Below, in pieces: positions 28,211-35,582 of a stretch of 64,000 bases of DNA. Positions within the stretch are counted from its first letter, which is position 1; every line of letters starts with the position of its first letter. Under the pieces are notes generated by a model. The model did not search any database, was not told the DNA's origin, and saw nothing but the letters and a program-made list of their open reading frames with translations. The stretch is taken from contig NZ_CP152412.1 in assembly GCF_038957035.1 (NCBI RefSeq), forward strand, positions 3,096,501-3,160,500, given 5' to 3'. Source of the DNA: Bradyrhizobium sp. B097 (lineage in GTDB: Bacteria; Pseudomonadota; Alphaproteobacteria; Rhizobiales; Xanthobacteraceae). The position numbers and the translations under genes were made by a program.

Positions 28211-28225
28211 TTCGGAATATCGGAA
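28211..28225. promoter_or_regulatory. Operator copy 4
   Basis: TTCGGAATATCGGAA keeps one intact arm (TCGGAA) and a slightly altered other arm. It follows a TTGACT (28200-28205) that could be the -35 box of the rightward GcrA-like gene, so the repressor would also control that direction. It is 33 bases centre-to-centre from copy 3. Confidence 0.6.
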
Positions 28226-28268
28226 GCTATGCGAGGCGCCGGCGGAATGACAAAAATGGGAATTTGGA

Positions 28269-28829
28269 ATGGATATGGTGAACTGGCTGCCGGAGCATTC
28301 GGCTGCCCTGCAGGACCTGCGCGCGCGCGGCTTGTCCTATTCGGAAATCGCTGACACGATCAATGCAACCTTCAGCACGGCCTATACACGCAACGCGGCC
28401 CTCAGCCGGGCGCAGCGCATGGGGTTGGCGGGCCTCGATCGGCCGGAGCCGTCCCTGCCAGGCCACCTCGACCCACCCAAGCCGGCCTTGCCGGAGCCAC
28501 CGAGGATCGGGCGCCTGCGTGAAGAGCGGGCCGAGCTGAAGTCCGATCTGCTTCGTTGGCCGAAAAGCTTCACCGAAACGGTGGAGATGCCCCAACTTCG
28601 TTGCGCGGCGGTCGCGTCACGGCACCTTTCTCTGTTCGACCTCAAGCGCGGAGACTGCCGCTATCCCTATGGCGGGGATGCCGACGGCGAAACCATGACC
28701 TTCTGTGGTCACCCGCGCCGGCCGGGCTCGAGCTATTGCACCCCGCATTTTCACCTGAGCCGCGATCCCGAGGCATCGACGAGGCCGGTACTGAACGACG
28801 CCTGGCTTCAAGCCATCGGGGCCATCTGA
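28269..28829 (+). CDS. GcrA-like regulator
   Basis: A 186-residue protein with the GcrA layout: an N-terminal DNA-binding helix-turn-helix (ALQDLRARGLSYSEIADTIN), a proline-rich linker and a C-terminal zinc-site-like region with CRYPYGGDADG, TFCGHPRRPG and SYCTPHF. GcrA binds sigma-70 and activates CcrM-methylated promoters in alphaproteobacteria; cellular GcrA starts with a W-T/S-R-V pattern, while this one begins VNWLPEHSAALQ, so it is a divergent, probably phage-borne paralog. Divergent from the S24 repressor and followed by a protein with a phage-regulator look. An alternative start is the ATG at 28275. Confidence 0.82.
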   Translation: MDMVNWLPEHSAALQDLRARGLSYSEIADTINATFSTAYTRNAALSRAQRMGLAGLDRPEPSLPGHLDPPKPALPEPPRIGRLREERAELKSDLLRWPKSFTETVEMPQLRCAAVASRHLSLFDLKRGDCRYPYGGDADGETMTFCGHPRRPGSSYCTPHFHLSRDPEASTRPVLNDAWLQAIGAI

Positions 28830-28924
28830 GGCCGCTCATCTTCCGACCGATCGACGTCGGTCCACACAACCGCGGTCGCGCGGACAACGCCGCGCGCTTT
28901 CATCACACATTTCGGAGGTCACCA

Positions 28925-29500
28925 ATGCCGCGCGCAAAACGCCGGAAACCGTACGATCCCGCTGCAACACATGATCGGCGCTCCCAGGATCTGCCCTTCA
29001 ACGCCGAGGTGGCGACCGTTGAGATCGACGATCCCCTCGCGCTCGAGCCGGGCGAGAAGATCGTTGCCTTTCGCTCGATCCGCAACGATCCGCTAGGCCG
29101 GCTGCATGCACACCGGCAGATCGACGACACCCAGTACCGGAGCGGCCGGGCCTTCCAGAACGATTGGGAGAAGGCCGAGCGCGGCCCTCGCGCGGTGGAT
29201 ACGACGCGTGAATATGTTGACGGCGGTCAGCAACGTGAGCCGATCACGGAGGGGCAGCGCCAGGCGACCTTGCGCCTCAATCGCGCCGAGCACGAGCTTG
29301 GTGCCGACGGTTCGGCACTGGTGCACGACGTCCTGATCCTCGGCATGACCATGGAGCAGGTGGGGCAGCGGCGCGGACTGCGTACGCAGCGCTGGCAGGA
29401 CTATTTTGCGCGGCGCCTCAAGGAATGCCTCGATCGGCTGGCGCTGATGTACGGCCTTGCCACGCCGAACAAGGTTCCCGTGAAGGACCGTCAATGCTGA
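28925..29500 (+). CDS. Putative DNA-binding protein (DUF6456-like C-terminus)
   Basis: A 191-residue protein. The start at 28925 follows GGAGGTCACC, a strong ribosome site; the longer frame from 28556 overlaps the GcrA-like gene. The basic N-terminus (PRAKRRKPYDP) leads to GRLHAHRQIDDTQYRSGRAFQNDW, and a C-terminal helix-turn-helix-like part, LGMTMEQVGQRRGLRTQRW to LDRLALMYGLA, resembles the C-terminus of DUF6456-type proteins. It probably belongs with the GcrA-like gene 95 bases upstream. Function unknown. Confidence 0.78.
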   Translation: MPRAKRRKPYDPAATHDRRSQDLPFNAEVATVEIDDPLALEPGEKIVAFRSIRNDPLGRLHAHRQIDDTQYRSGRAFQNDWEKAERGPRAVDTTREYVDGGQQREPITEGQRQATLRLNRAEHELGADGSALVHDVLILGMTMEQVGQRRGLRTQRWQDYFARRLKECLDRLALMYGLATPNKVPVKDRQC

Positions 29501-29857
29501 CTTGAAGTGACGTGCTCACGCGCCGGTTGCCGCACAGGCAGCCGGCGCGGCAGCGATTCATCACGGCACTGTGCTTTGCCTCACACTGAGTTCGTCCTGA
29601 TCTGCGTCGAAGACGGTCGACAGCCGCGCGGACTCTCATGTAACTTCGCTCGTATCGACGACCTGCCCGCATTGGAGCGCAGTGTGACTGCTTCTGGTGC
29701 GGGGAATGGTCTGGTACGTCCACGAGGGGGTGCGCAGCGGCCAAGTCCGCCTTGATCTTATCCTGCATCGCGAACATCACGAGTAACGTGGGTCGATGCC
29801 GGCGCGGAGTCTGATCAATTCACCCTCCGATCAATTCACCCTAGGGAGAACCGAGCG
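29501..29857. other. Intergenic region with a tandem repeat
   Basis: About 357 bases without a convincing gene between the putative DNA-binding protein and the GFA-family gene. The only clear structure is the two-copy 16-base tandem repeat next to the downstream start. Confidence 0.6.
29813..29844 (+). repeat. Two-copy 16-base tandem repeat
   Basis: GATCAATTCACCCTCC (29813-29828) is followed without a gap by GATCAATTCACCCTAG (29829-29844), 14 of 16 bases identical, ending 13 bases before the GFA-family start codon. It could be a regulator site pair or a replication slip. Confidence 0.75.
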
Positions 29858-30280
29858 ATGAATCACACTGGAACCTGCTTTTGCGGCGCCGTCGAACTCA
29901 AGGTCACTGGGGAGCCTGAGGCGATGGGCTACTGCCACTGCCGTTCATGCCGTTCCTGGTCCGGCGGCCCAGTGAATGCGTTCAGCCTCTGGAAGCCCGA
30001 GGCGGTCGAAGTTACCAAGGGCACCGATCATGTCGGGACGTTCGAGAAGACCGCGATGAGCCAGCGCAAATACTGCACCAAGTGCGGCGGCCATCTGATG
30101 ACGAACCATCCGACGCTTGGGCTCGTCGACGTGTTCACGGCAACGATCCCGACGCTGAAGTTCAGCCCCGGCGTTCACGTCAACTATTCGGAGGCGGTGC
30201 TGCCGATACGCGATGGCCTGCCGAAGCTGAAGGATTTTCCTGCCGAGTTCGGCGGCTCCGGCGAAGTGATCGCCGAATAG
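29858..30280 (+). CDS. GFA-family (glutathione-dependent formaldehyde-activating/CENP-V type) protein
   Basis: A 140-residue zinc-binding beta-sandwich protein. The zinc cysteines are visible as CFCG (residues 7-10), CHCRSC (26-31) and YCTKCGG (about 73-79). Members were named for glutathione-dependent formaldehyde activation but most are uncharacterised, and that activity is disputed. GGGAGAACCGAGCG precedes the start. It appears monocistronic, with a hairpin 16 bases past the stop. Confidence 0.9.
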   Translation: MNHTGTCFCGAVELKVTGEPEAMGYCHCRSCRSWSGGPVNAFSLWKPEAVEVTKGTDHVGTFEKTAMSQRKYCTKCGGHLMTNHPTLGLVDVFTATIPTLKFSPGVHVNYSEAVLPIRDGLPKLKDFPAEFGGSGEVIAE

Positions 30281-30295
30281 CGCGACGGTTCTCGA

Positions 30296-30324
30296 GCGGG
30301 TGGCGACGGCGCGTCGCTACCCGC
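30296..30324 (+). terminator. Hairpin after the GFA-family gene
   Basis: GCGGGT (30296-30301) pairs with ACCCGC (30319-30324), and within it GCGAC pairs with GTCGC around a GGCGC loop, giving about 12 paired positions. Only a weak T-rich stretch follows. Confidence 0.55.
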
Positions 30325-30588
30325 CGATGTCCATTCTTCCCCTCGCCGGACGCGCTGACAGATCCGGTATCCGGCGGGTTTCCTCGACATTCGAATCGTT
30401 TGACCGTGTCGGCGCTGCCGGCACTGCGGGATCTCCTTCGCCCGTGACAGCCATGTCAGGCGAAGGTCCCGCCCTGCAAAATCCGGGTTTGGTTTTGGTG
30501 ACGCCCTTCCGCTAAAAGGCAGGCAGTGCCGGTCCTGGCAAGGGCCGTCGTATTTCGCCTGACAAAATAACAGAGGAAGCGCCGGATC
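30325..30588. other. Intergenic region upstream of a CoA-transferase
   Basis: With the preceding terminator, about 308 bases separate the GFA-family gene from the CoA-transferase. I see no gene. It should hold the promoter of the latter; AGAGGAAG about 10 bases before 30589 is its ribosome site. Confidence 0.5.
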
Positions 30589-31848
30589 ATGACCAAACCA
30601 GAATTGCCAGGGCGCGCGCCGCGCGGGGAGGGAGTTCCGACGGCGCTCGATGGCCTGCTGGTGGTCGACTTCACCCGCGTCGTCGCCGGCCCGGCCTGCA
30701 CGCAAACGCTGGCCGATTTCGGGGCCGAGGTCATCAAGATCGAGAATCCGGACGGCGGTGACGACACGCGAGCTTACGAGCACGCTGAAATTGGCGGGGA
30801 AAGCGCAGCGTATCTGAGCCTCAACCGCAACAAGCGCGGCATTGCGCTCGATTTCAACAATCCGGCCGCGCTCGAAGTCGCGCGCGCGTTGATTGCCAAG
30901 GCAGACGTCGTGGTGGAGAATTTCTCCGGCGGCGTGATGAAGAAATTCGATCTCGACTATGCGTCGGTGTCGCCGACCAATCCGCGGCTGATCTATTGCT
31001 CGATCTCCGCCTATGGCCGCAAGGGTGATTTCGCGCTGCGCCCGGGCTTCGACCCAATTACGCAGGCCGAAAGCGGCTTCATGTCGCTCAACGGCTTTCC
31101 GGATGGCGAACCGGTGCGCACCGGGCCGCCGATCGTGGATATGGCAACCGGTATGTCGGCCTGCAACGCCATCCTGCTCGCCTTGATTGCGCGGGATCGG
31201 CTCGGTCGCGGGCAGCAGGTCGAGGTCGCGTTGATCGACACCGCAGTGTCGATGACCGGTTTCTACGGCATGGCCTATCTCATCAACGGCAACAACCCCG
31301 GTCGTTTCGGTAACTCACCGAACGGTTCGCCGACCGTCGGCGTCTACCGGGCGTCCGATGGTCCGCTCTATATGGCCTGCGCCAACGACCGGCTCTATCG
31401 CCGGCTTGTGACCGACGTACTCGAGCGCCCGGATCTCGTCACCGACCCCGAGTTTGCTCAGCGCAAGGCGCGGACCGCCAACAAGGAGAAGCTGCGCGCC
31501 ATCATCGCCAGCGTGTTTGCAAGCGATACGCTCGAGCATTGGATGGCAAAGATGAAGAAGGCCAATATTCCGGTTGGCTATCTGCGTACGGTCGAGGAAG
31601 GCTTCAACGCACCCGAGGTGCGTGATCGTCATCGCCTGAGCAAGATCGCGCATCCGACTGCCGGCTCGGTTCCGAACATCGAGTCGCCGGTCAATATGAG
31701 CCTGACGCCGACGGTCGATCCCGTTGCGGCTCCGCTGCTCGGTCAGCACACCCGGGATGTGTTGAGCAAGACGCTCGGCTACGACGACCGGCGCATCGCC
31801 GCTTTGGCCGAGGCAGGCGCATTCGGCAAGCCAGGCAACACCGGCTAG
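30589..31848 (+). CDS. Family III CoA-transferase, third copy
   Basis: A 419-residue CaiB/BaiF-type enzyme with GLLVVDFTRVVAGPACTQTLADFGAEVIKIE at the N-terminus (family signature) and the likely catalytic aspartate in RPGFDPITQAESGFM. Unlike the two copies in the first region, no other CoA-metabolism gene is adjacent, so its acyl donor and acceptor cannot be guessed. A strong hairpin follows. Confidence 0.92.
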   Translation: MTKPELPGRAPRGEGVPTALDGLLVVDFTRVVAGPACTQTLADFGAEVIKIENPDGGDDTRAYEHAEIGGESAAYLSLNRNKRGIALDFNNPAALEVARALIAKADVVVENFSGGVMKKFDLDYASVSPTNPRLIYCSISAYGRKGDFALRPGFDPITQAESGFMSLNGFPDGEPVRTGPPIVDMATGMSACNAILLALIARDRLGRGQQVEVALIDTAVSMTGFYGMAYLINGNNPGRFGNSPNGSPTVGVYRASDGPLYMACANDRLYRRLVTDVLERPDLVTDPEFAQRKARTANKEKLRAIIASVFASDTLEHWMAKMKKANIPVGYLRTVEEGFNAPEVRDRHRLSKIAHPTAGSVPNIESPVNMSLTPTVDPVAAPLLGQHTRDVLSKTLGYDDRRIAALAEAGAFGKPGNTG

Positions 31849-31895
31849 CCGTTTGGCCTGAACCAAAGATCAGATACGCGCCAACCACCTGACCT

Positions 31896-31921
31896 GAGGC
31901 GAGAGGGAAGCCTCTCGCCTC
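31896..31921 (+). terminator. Strong hairpin after the CoA-transferase
   Basis: GAGGCGAGAGG (31896-31906) and CCTCTCGCCTC (31911-31921) form a perfect 11-base stem with a 4-base loop, 48 bases past the stop. Few T residues follow, so termination efficiency is uncertain. Confidence 0.6.
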
Positions 31922-31998
31922 GCAAGATGTCGTTCAGACGTCACGGGCCCCCACCGCGTGCCGGCGGCCTTCGACCCGGAACTGGCCCGTTCGGGAAC

Positions 31999-32184
31999 TC
32001 AGTTCGGCTTGCTGCGCAAGTTGTTCCTTGGCATACTTTCAACTTCCTCGGGCTCTGCTCGATCAATTTCGAGACGGGCCATCCGGAGTATGAGGGTTGC
32101 CGTGGTTAGGCCAAGGCGTTCGGCCTCTTGCGCTGCGGTGTCGACCTTCTGGGCCAAGCCTTCACGTTTACCTGGGTATGCCAT
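31999..32184 (-). CDS. Small protein of unknown function
   Basis: A 61-residue protein starting AYPGKREGLAQKVDTAAQ, mostly helical and charged, with an alternating hydrophobic middle (LGLTTATLILRMARLEI). A good ribosome site, TGAGGA, lies about 7 bases before the ATG. The plus-strand frame over the same bases is less protein-like. Divergent from another small gene with 25 bases between starts. No family recognised. Confidence 0.6.
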   Translation of the reverse strand: MAYPGKREGLAQKVDTAAQEAERLGLTTATLILRMARLEIDRAEPEEVESMPRNNLRSKPN

Positions 32185-32209
32185 TCGTAATCCTCACTTA
32201 AGGTGCGAG

Positions 32210-32392
32210 ATGAAAAATCCCACATACGTTGCAGAGCTGCAGAACAAGCTCGGAGCTCCATCGAGCGAAACACTGGAAAGCCTGCGACTGTTGAAGGCTT
32301 TCCTTCGACTTGCGCCCGACCAGCGTTCCGAGGTCATCGAGCTGGTCGAACGTTTGGCGGTTGAGCCGCCGCGCGATCCCTCACTGTCCTGA
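32210..32392 (+). CDS. Small helical protein of unknown function
   Basis: A 60-residue protein, KNPTYVAELQNKLG at the start, with helix-forming heptads (LESLRLLKAFLRLAPDQRSEVIELVERLA). The start is preceded by AGGTGCGAG. Divergent from the 61-residue gene at 31999, which suggests a small two-gene unit such as a regulator pair, but neither shows a toxin or antitoxin motif that I can name. Confidence 0.55.
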   Translation: MKNPTYVAELQNKLGAPSSETLESLRLLKAFLRLAPDQRSEVIELVERLAVEPPRDPSLS

Positions 32393-32415
32393 GGTGTTCG
32401 CGTTTTTCCTGGATG

Positions 32416-32736
32416 TCAGTTGTTCATTGGCCTGGCGGGCGGCTGTGTCGCGATCACATAGATTGCACCACCCTCGAGCGCTTCGGATTGATGCCGGGTG
32501 CCGGCAGGCAGCAGGATGGTGTCGCCGGCGCCGACGACCCGCTCACCGCCGTCCCAGATGAAGTTCAACCGGCCGCTGATGATCATCAGGATTTCATCGA
32601 CCGGATGGGTATGGAAGTGATGCACCTTGCCGGCTGCATCATGCTGCAGCTCGACGGACCCCTGGGCCGGGAGCAGGTTCAGAATCTCCGGATCGATGGC
32701 AAATTCGGTCTTCGTGCCCGCGATGATTTGGGTCAT
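32416..32736 (-). CDS. Cupin-domain protein
   Basis: A 106-residue single cupin. The metal motif appears as HHFHTHPVDEILMIISGRLNF with HxH and the downstream glutamate, and the second motif as GDTILLPAGTRHQSE. The start at 32736 overlaps the stop of the YqcI/YcgG gene by ATGA. Such small cupins can be isomerases, dioxygenases or stabilising sensors; here it is the last gene of a putative biosynthetic operon. Confidence 0.88.
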   Translation of the reverse strand: MTQIIAGTKTEFAIDPEILNLLPAQGSVELQHDAAGKVHHFHTHPVDEILMIISGRLNFIWDGGERVVGAGDTILLPAGTRHQSEALEGGAIYVIATQPPARPMNN

Positions 32737-33488
32737 GCTGCCTGTTCCTTGTTCGCGATAGCTGGCGTCGTGTTCTGCGCGAGCTTGGCAAAGGGGCAGC
32801 CTCCGCTCGCATTGTTGTCGTCGTGCAGGAAGTACTGCAGATATTCGCGGCCATCGGTCGCGCCGTAACGGCCAAGAAGCGGAGAGGGGCTCGCGCTGTC
32901 GTACGGGATCAGGCGCTTGCGCACCTCGGCGAACGCGGCAGTCGCGGCCTTTTCCGTCCCGAGGATCTTGTCGAACACCCAGCGCGGCTGGAACGTGAGC
33001 ATGAAGGCGCTGGATCGACGGCTCTGGCGCATCACGTGGGCCGGCGTCGTGCACACGACGAAAATGGGCTCACCCGCAAACGAGAACTCCCACATCGGGT
33101 GGTCGATCTGTTCCGGAATCTCTGATGGCCACGGGTTCTTGTCCAGGCGTGCGAGCTGGTCGAGCGTCAGCCACATCTTGCGATAATAGGCATCGAGCGT
33201 CTGCACGGGGCGGGGACGCGTGAACACGATTAACGAGGTGTTGGGGCCGAACGAGCGCGCCTCCGAAACATATTGTGCGAGCTGCTCGCCGAGTACAGCA
33301 ACGTCATACGGATCGAGGAAAAGATAGCGGAGCTGATCCTGGCGATGTCCGGTCACCCCGAATACGCAAGGGAACGGCCTTGCCTCGCTGCTCATCTGCG
33401 CTTCAAACTCGGAGAACATCACGCTCTGCCAGCTGCTGACCGGAAAGTTTGACGTGACTTCGCCTTTTCTCAAGAACAAGCGCTCCAT
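32733..33488 (-). CDS. YqcI/YcgG-family protein (GntA-like heme N-hydroxylase family)
   Basis: About 251 residues from the ATG at 33488, chosen because AGGGGG lies 5 bases before it; an ATG at 33506 would add six residues. Family features are PCVFGVTGHRQDQLRYLFL near the N-terminus, the central FVVCTTPAHVMRQSRRS and the C-terminal NNASGGCPFAKL. The family includes GntA, a heme-dependent guanidine N-hydroxylase of guanitoxin biosynthesis, but most members are uncharacterised. Neighbours are an MFS transporter, an acetyltransferase-like protein and a cupin, which fits a small N-hydroxylated product. No guanitoxin partner genes are present. Confidence 0.85.
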   Translation of the reverse strand: MERLFLRKGEVTSNFPVSSWQSVMFSEFEAQMSSEARPFPCVFGVTGHRQDQLRYLFLDPYDVAVLGEQLAQYVSEARSFGPNTSLIVFTRPRPVQTLDAYYRKMWLTLDQLARLDKNPWPSEIPEQIDHPMWEFSFAGEPIFVVCTTPAHVMRQSRRSSAFMLTFQPRWVFDKILGTEKAATAAFAEVRKRLIPYDSASPSPLLGRYGATDGREYLQYFLHDDNNASGGCPFAKLAQNTTPAIANKEQAA

Positions 33489-33513
33489 AACACCCCCTAC
33501 ACTCATAACGACA

Positions 33514-34809
33514 CTAACAGGCTATCAACTTGCTTCTCATCAATAACGGCCCGGCAATGCCTGGCAGCGACATGAGAAGCAGAATGACGATCAAGGCGCT
33601 GTAGCCGCCGTCACCGATCGCGGCCGTGTTGTGCACGGCGTCGGTTCCGGAGGCGTTGCTGGCGGCAAGCATCGCAAAGCCGATGATCGGCTGCGAGACG
33701 CCGGCGAAGATCCCGGCAGCGGTGGTGTTCACAGAAGCGCCGACACCGATCAGTTCGGAGGTGTAGAGCTTCTTCACGCATTTCAGCACCAGCGGGACGG
33801 TGCCGCCGGCGACGAGCCCCAAGGCCGTGAACACGACGGTGACGTAGGCGAGACCAAATGTCCGGGCGACCTGCGGCAGCAGCATCGCGATCAGCAGCAT
33901 GCGCAATACGCAAATGCCGATCAATGCGCGGTCGAGCGCCGCCGCGGCACGATCGGCAGCGTGACCGAGGAAGATCGAGCCGAGCGCATTGCCGATCATG
34001 AAGGCGAGCAGCGGCGTTCCGGCAGCGGTCGGGGAGATATGGAAGAAGTGGGCGACCATCGGAATGCCCCAGACGCCCGACAGCGTCGTCACAACTGCGA
34101 AGTGCGACGCAAACGTCATCGCGCAGCCCCAGTTCGCAATATGGGCCAGCGATTGCCGCGCAGCGATCACGACGCCCTTCAGCGTCTTGTTGCTATGCGA
34201 TGCCGGATCAGGCTTGAGCGCGAGCTTGGCGAAGGCGAGGTTGGCGAGACCAATGCAGGCGATGAACAGGAAGCAGGCCCGCCAGCCGAACCCCGAGACG
34301 GCGGCTGCCAGCGGCGTGGTCGCAATCACGCCTCCGACATAGCCGGAGACCTGCGAGATGCCCGACATCATGCCGAACCGCTCGTCAGCGAAGCTTTGTG
34401 CCACGAGCTTGAGGAGTGCCGTGAAGACCAACGCATCGCCGCAGGCGACAATCAGGCGCGCAGCAAAAACGTCGAGCAGGTTAGGCGCCAGCGCGAACGC
34501 TGCGCTGCCGAGCGACGAGGCGATCATGCTGAGAAGGACGACGCGCTTGACGCCGTAACGATCGACCAGCAGGCCGGCCGGAATCTGCATCAAGGTGTAG
34601 CCCCAGAAATAGCTCGAGGCGAGCATTGCAACACCGGCCGCATCGGTGTTGAAGTCGTGCATGAAACTGAGGCTGACAGATTGCGGTGACACCCGCTGCA
34701 GGAAAGCAATGGCGTAGGCGATGGCCACCGCCGTCCAGGCGAGATAGGCGCGGTCGGTGAAGCGCGACGTCGGGGCGTAAACGGCTTGTTGTCCGAGCAT
34801 CGACATCAC
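33514..34809 (-). CDS. Major facilitator superfamily transporter
   Basis: A 431-residue protein with 12 predicted membrane segments; the loop GLLVDRYGVKRVVL between segments 2 and 3 is the MFS signature GxxxDRxGxRR. It overlaps the upstream acetyltransferase-like gene by ATGA and ends 7 to 25 bases before the YqcI/YcgG gene, so it belongs to the four-gene operon and may export its product or import its precursor. Confidence 0.9.
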   Translation of the reverse strand: MMSMLGQQAVYAPTSRFTDRAYLAWTAVAIAYAIAFLQRVSPQSVSLSFMHDFNTDAAGVAMLASSYFWGYTLMQIPAGLLVDRYGVKRVVLLSMIASSLGSAAFALAPNLLDVFAARLIVACGDALVFTALLKLVAQSFADERFGMMSGISQVSGYVGGVIATTPLAAAVSGFGWRACFLFIACIGLANLAFAKLALKPDPASHSNKTLKGVVIAARQSLAHIANWGCAMTFASHFAVVTTLSGVWGIPMVAHFFHISPTAAGTPLLAFMIGNALGSIFLGHAADRAAAALDRALIGICVLRMLLIAMLLPQVARTFGLAYVTVVFTALGLVAGGTVPLVLKCVKKLYTSELIGVGASVNTTAAGIFAGVSQPIIGFAMLAASNASGTDAVHNTAAIGDGGYSALIVILLLMSLPGIAGPLLMRSKLIAC

Positions 34810-35519
34810 ACCCTCGCGTAACCCACCGAGAACAGGGCATCTGCTGAATTCGGAATCTTCCGCGACATCGCAGCATCGACCAGCGACGCGGTGCCACGAT
34901 AGGCCTGCCGATGGTGTTTAATGTGGCCGTAAGCGCCACGCATGATCATGTCGGGCAGCTCGAGCGGCTTGCCCGGATAGAGTGAGGTGCACATCTCGAC
35001 ACAGGCCGCCTGCAACGCCGGGTCCTGCGCATCATCGAGCAATGATGGAGAAACTTTTTCGCAAATTTTAGCGTTCGCTGCCCAGACGATCGGATTGCGG
35101 GTTCGCCAGCCGTAGAGCACGTTGCCGTTGGCCCTCTCGGCGGCGCCGGAGCATTTCAGAACTTCCGCCGTAAAGAAGCCGTAGAGGCCGCGGCCCTGAT
35201 GCGCAGGGAATACTTCTGTCCCGCTGCGATAGATTCCAAGTCCGGCCGACATCTGCAGGATGCGGTAGACCGAGAAGGCCACGAGGCCGGAGCCGTCATA
35301 GACCAGGATCAGGCTGTACTTCTGGTCGAAGGGTGAGGAGGTTGCCGTCCAATGCGGCTCGGCGGCCTGCCAGTTGACAGCAATGATGCCGTTCATGGCG
35401 TCCATCAGCGGCTGGCGGTCGCAGGCTTCGATCCGGGAGGCATCGGGTAGACTGTAGATCGCGTAATCCGCCCAAGGCGATTTGATCGCCTCGTATCCGC
35501 TGCCCAGATTTCGCGACAT
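34806..35519 (-). CDS. GNAT-like acetyltransferase-type protein
   Basis: About 237 residues from the ATG at 35519, preceded by GGAG at 8 bases; an ATG at 35540 has no such site. The middle part, FSVYRILQMSAGLGIYRSGTEVFPAHQGRGLYGFFTAEVLK, fits a GNAT fold with the Q/RxxG-like acetyl-CoA loop QGRGLYG. It is the first gene of the minus-strand operon with the MFS transporter, YqcI/YcgG protein and cupin, and divergent from the GlxA-type regulator 63 bases away. Its acyl acceptor is unknown; it might also act as a non-ribosomal ligase-like enzyme. Confidence 0.7.
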   Translation of the reverse strand: MSRNLGSGYEAIKSPWADYAIYSLPDASRIEACDRQPLMDAMNGIIAVNWQAAEPHWTATSSPFDQKYSLILVYDGSGLVAFSVYRILQMSAGLGIYRSGTEVFPAHQGRGLYGFFTAEVLKCSGAAERANGNVLYGWRTRNPIVWAANAKICEKVSPSLLDDAQDPALQAACVEMCTSLYPGKPLELPDMIMRGAYGHIKHHRQAYRGTASLVDAAMSRKIPNSADALFSVGYARV

Positions 35520-35582
35520 GGCAGAACTCCAGAATTCCATTGCAAGCTATACAGGGCAGCCTCGAATGGCTTAAAGGACAAT

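Noticed and set aside
32733..33488. Guanitoxin biosynthesis (GntA) as the specific function
   Set aside because: The family match is real, but no other guanitoxin gene is present, so only the family is claimed.
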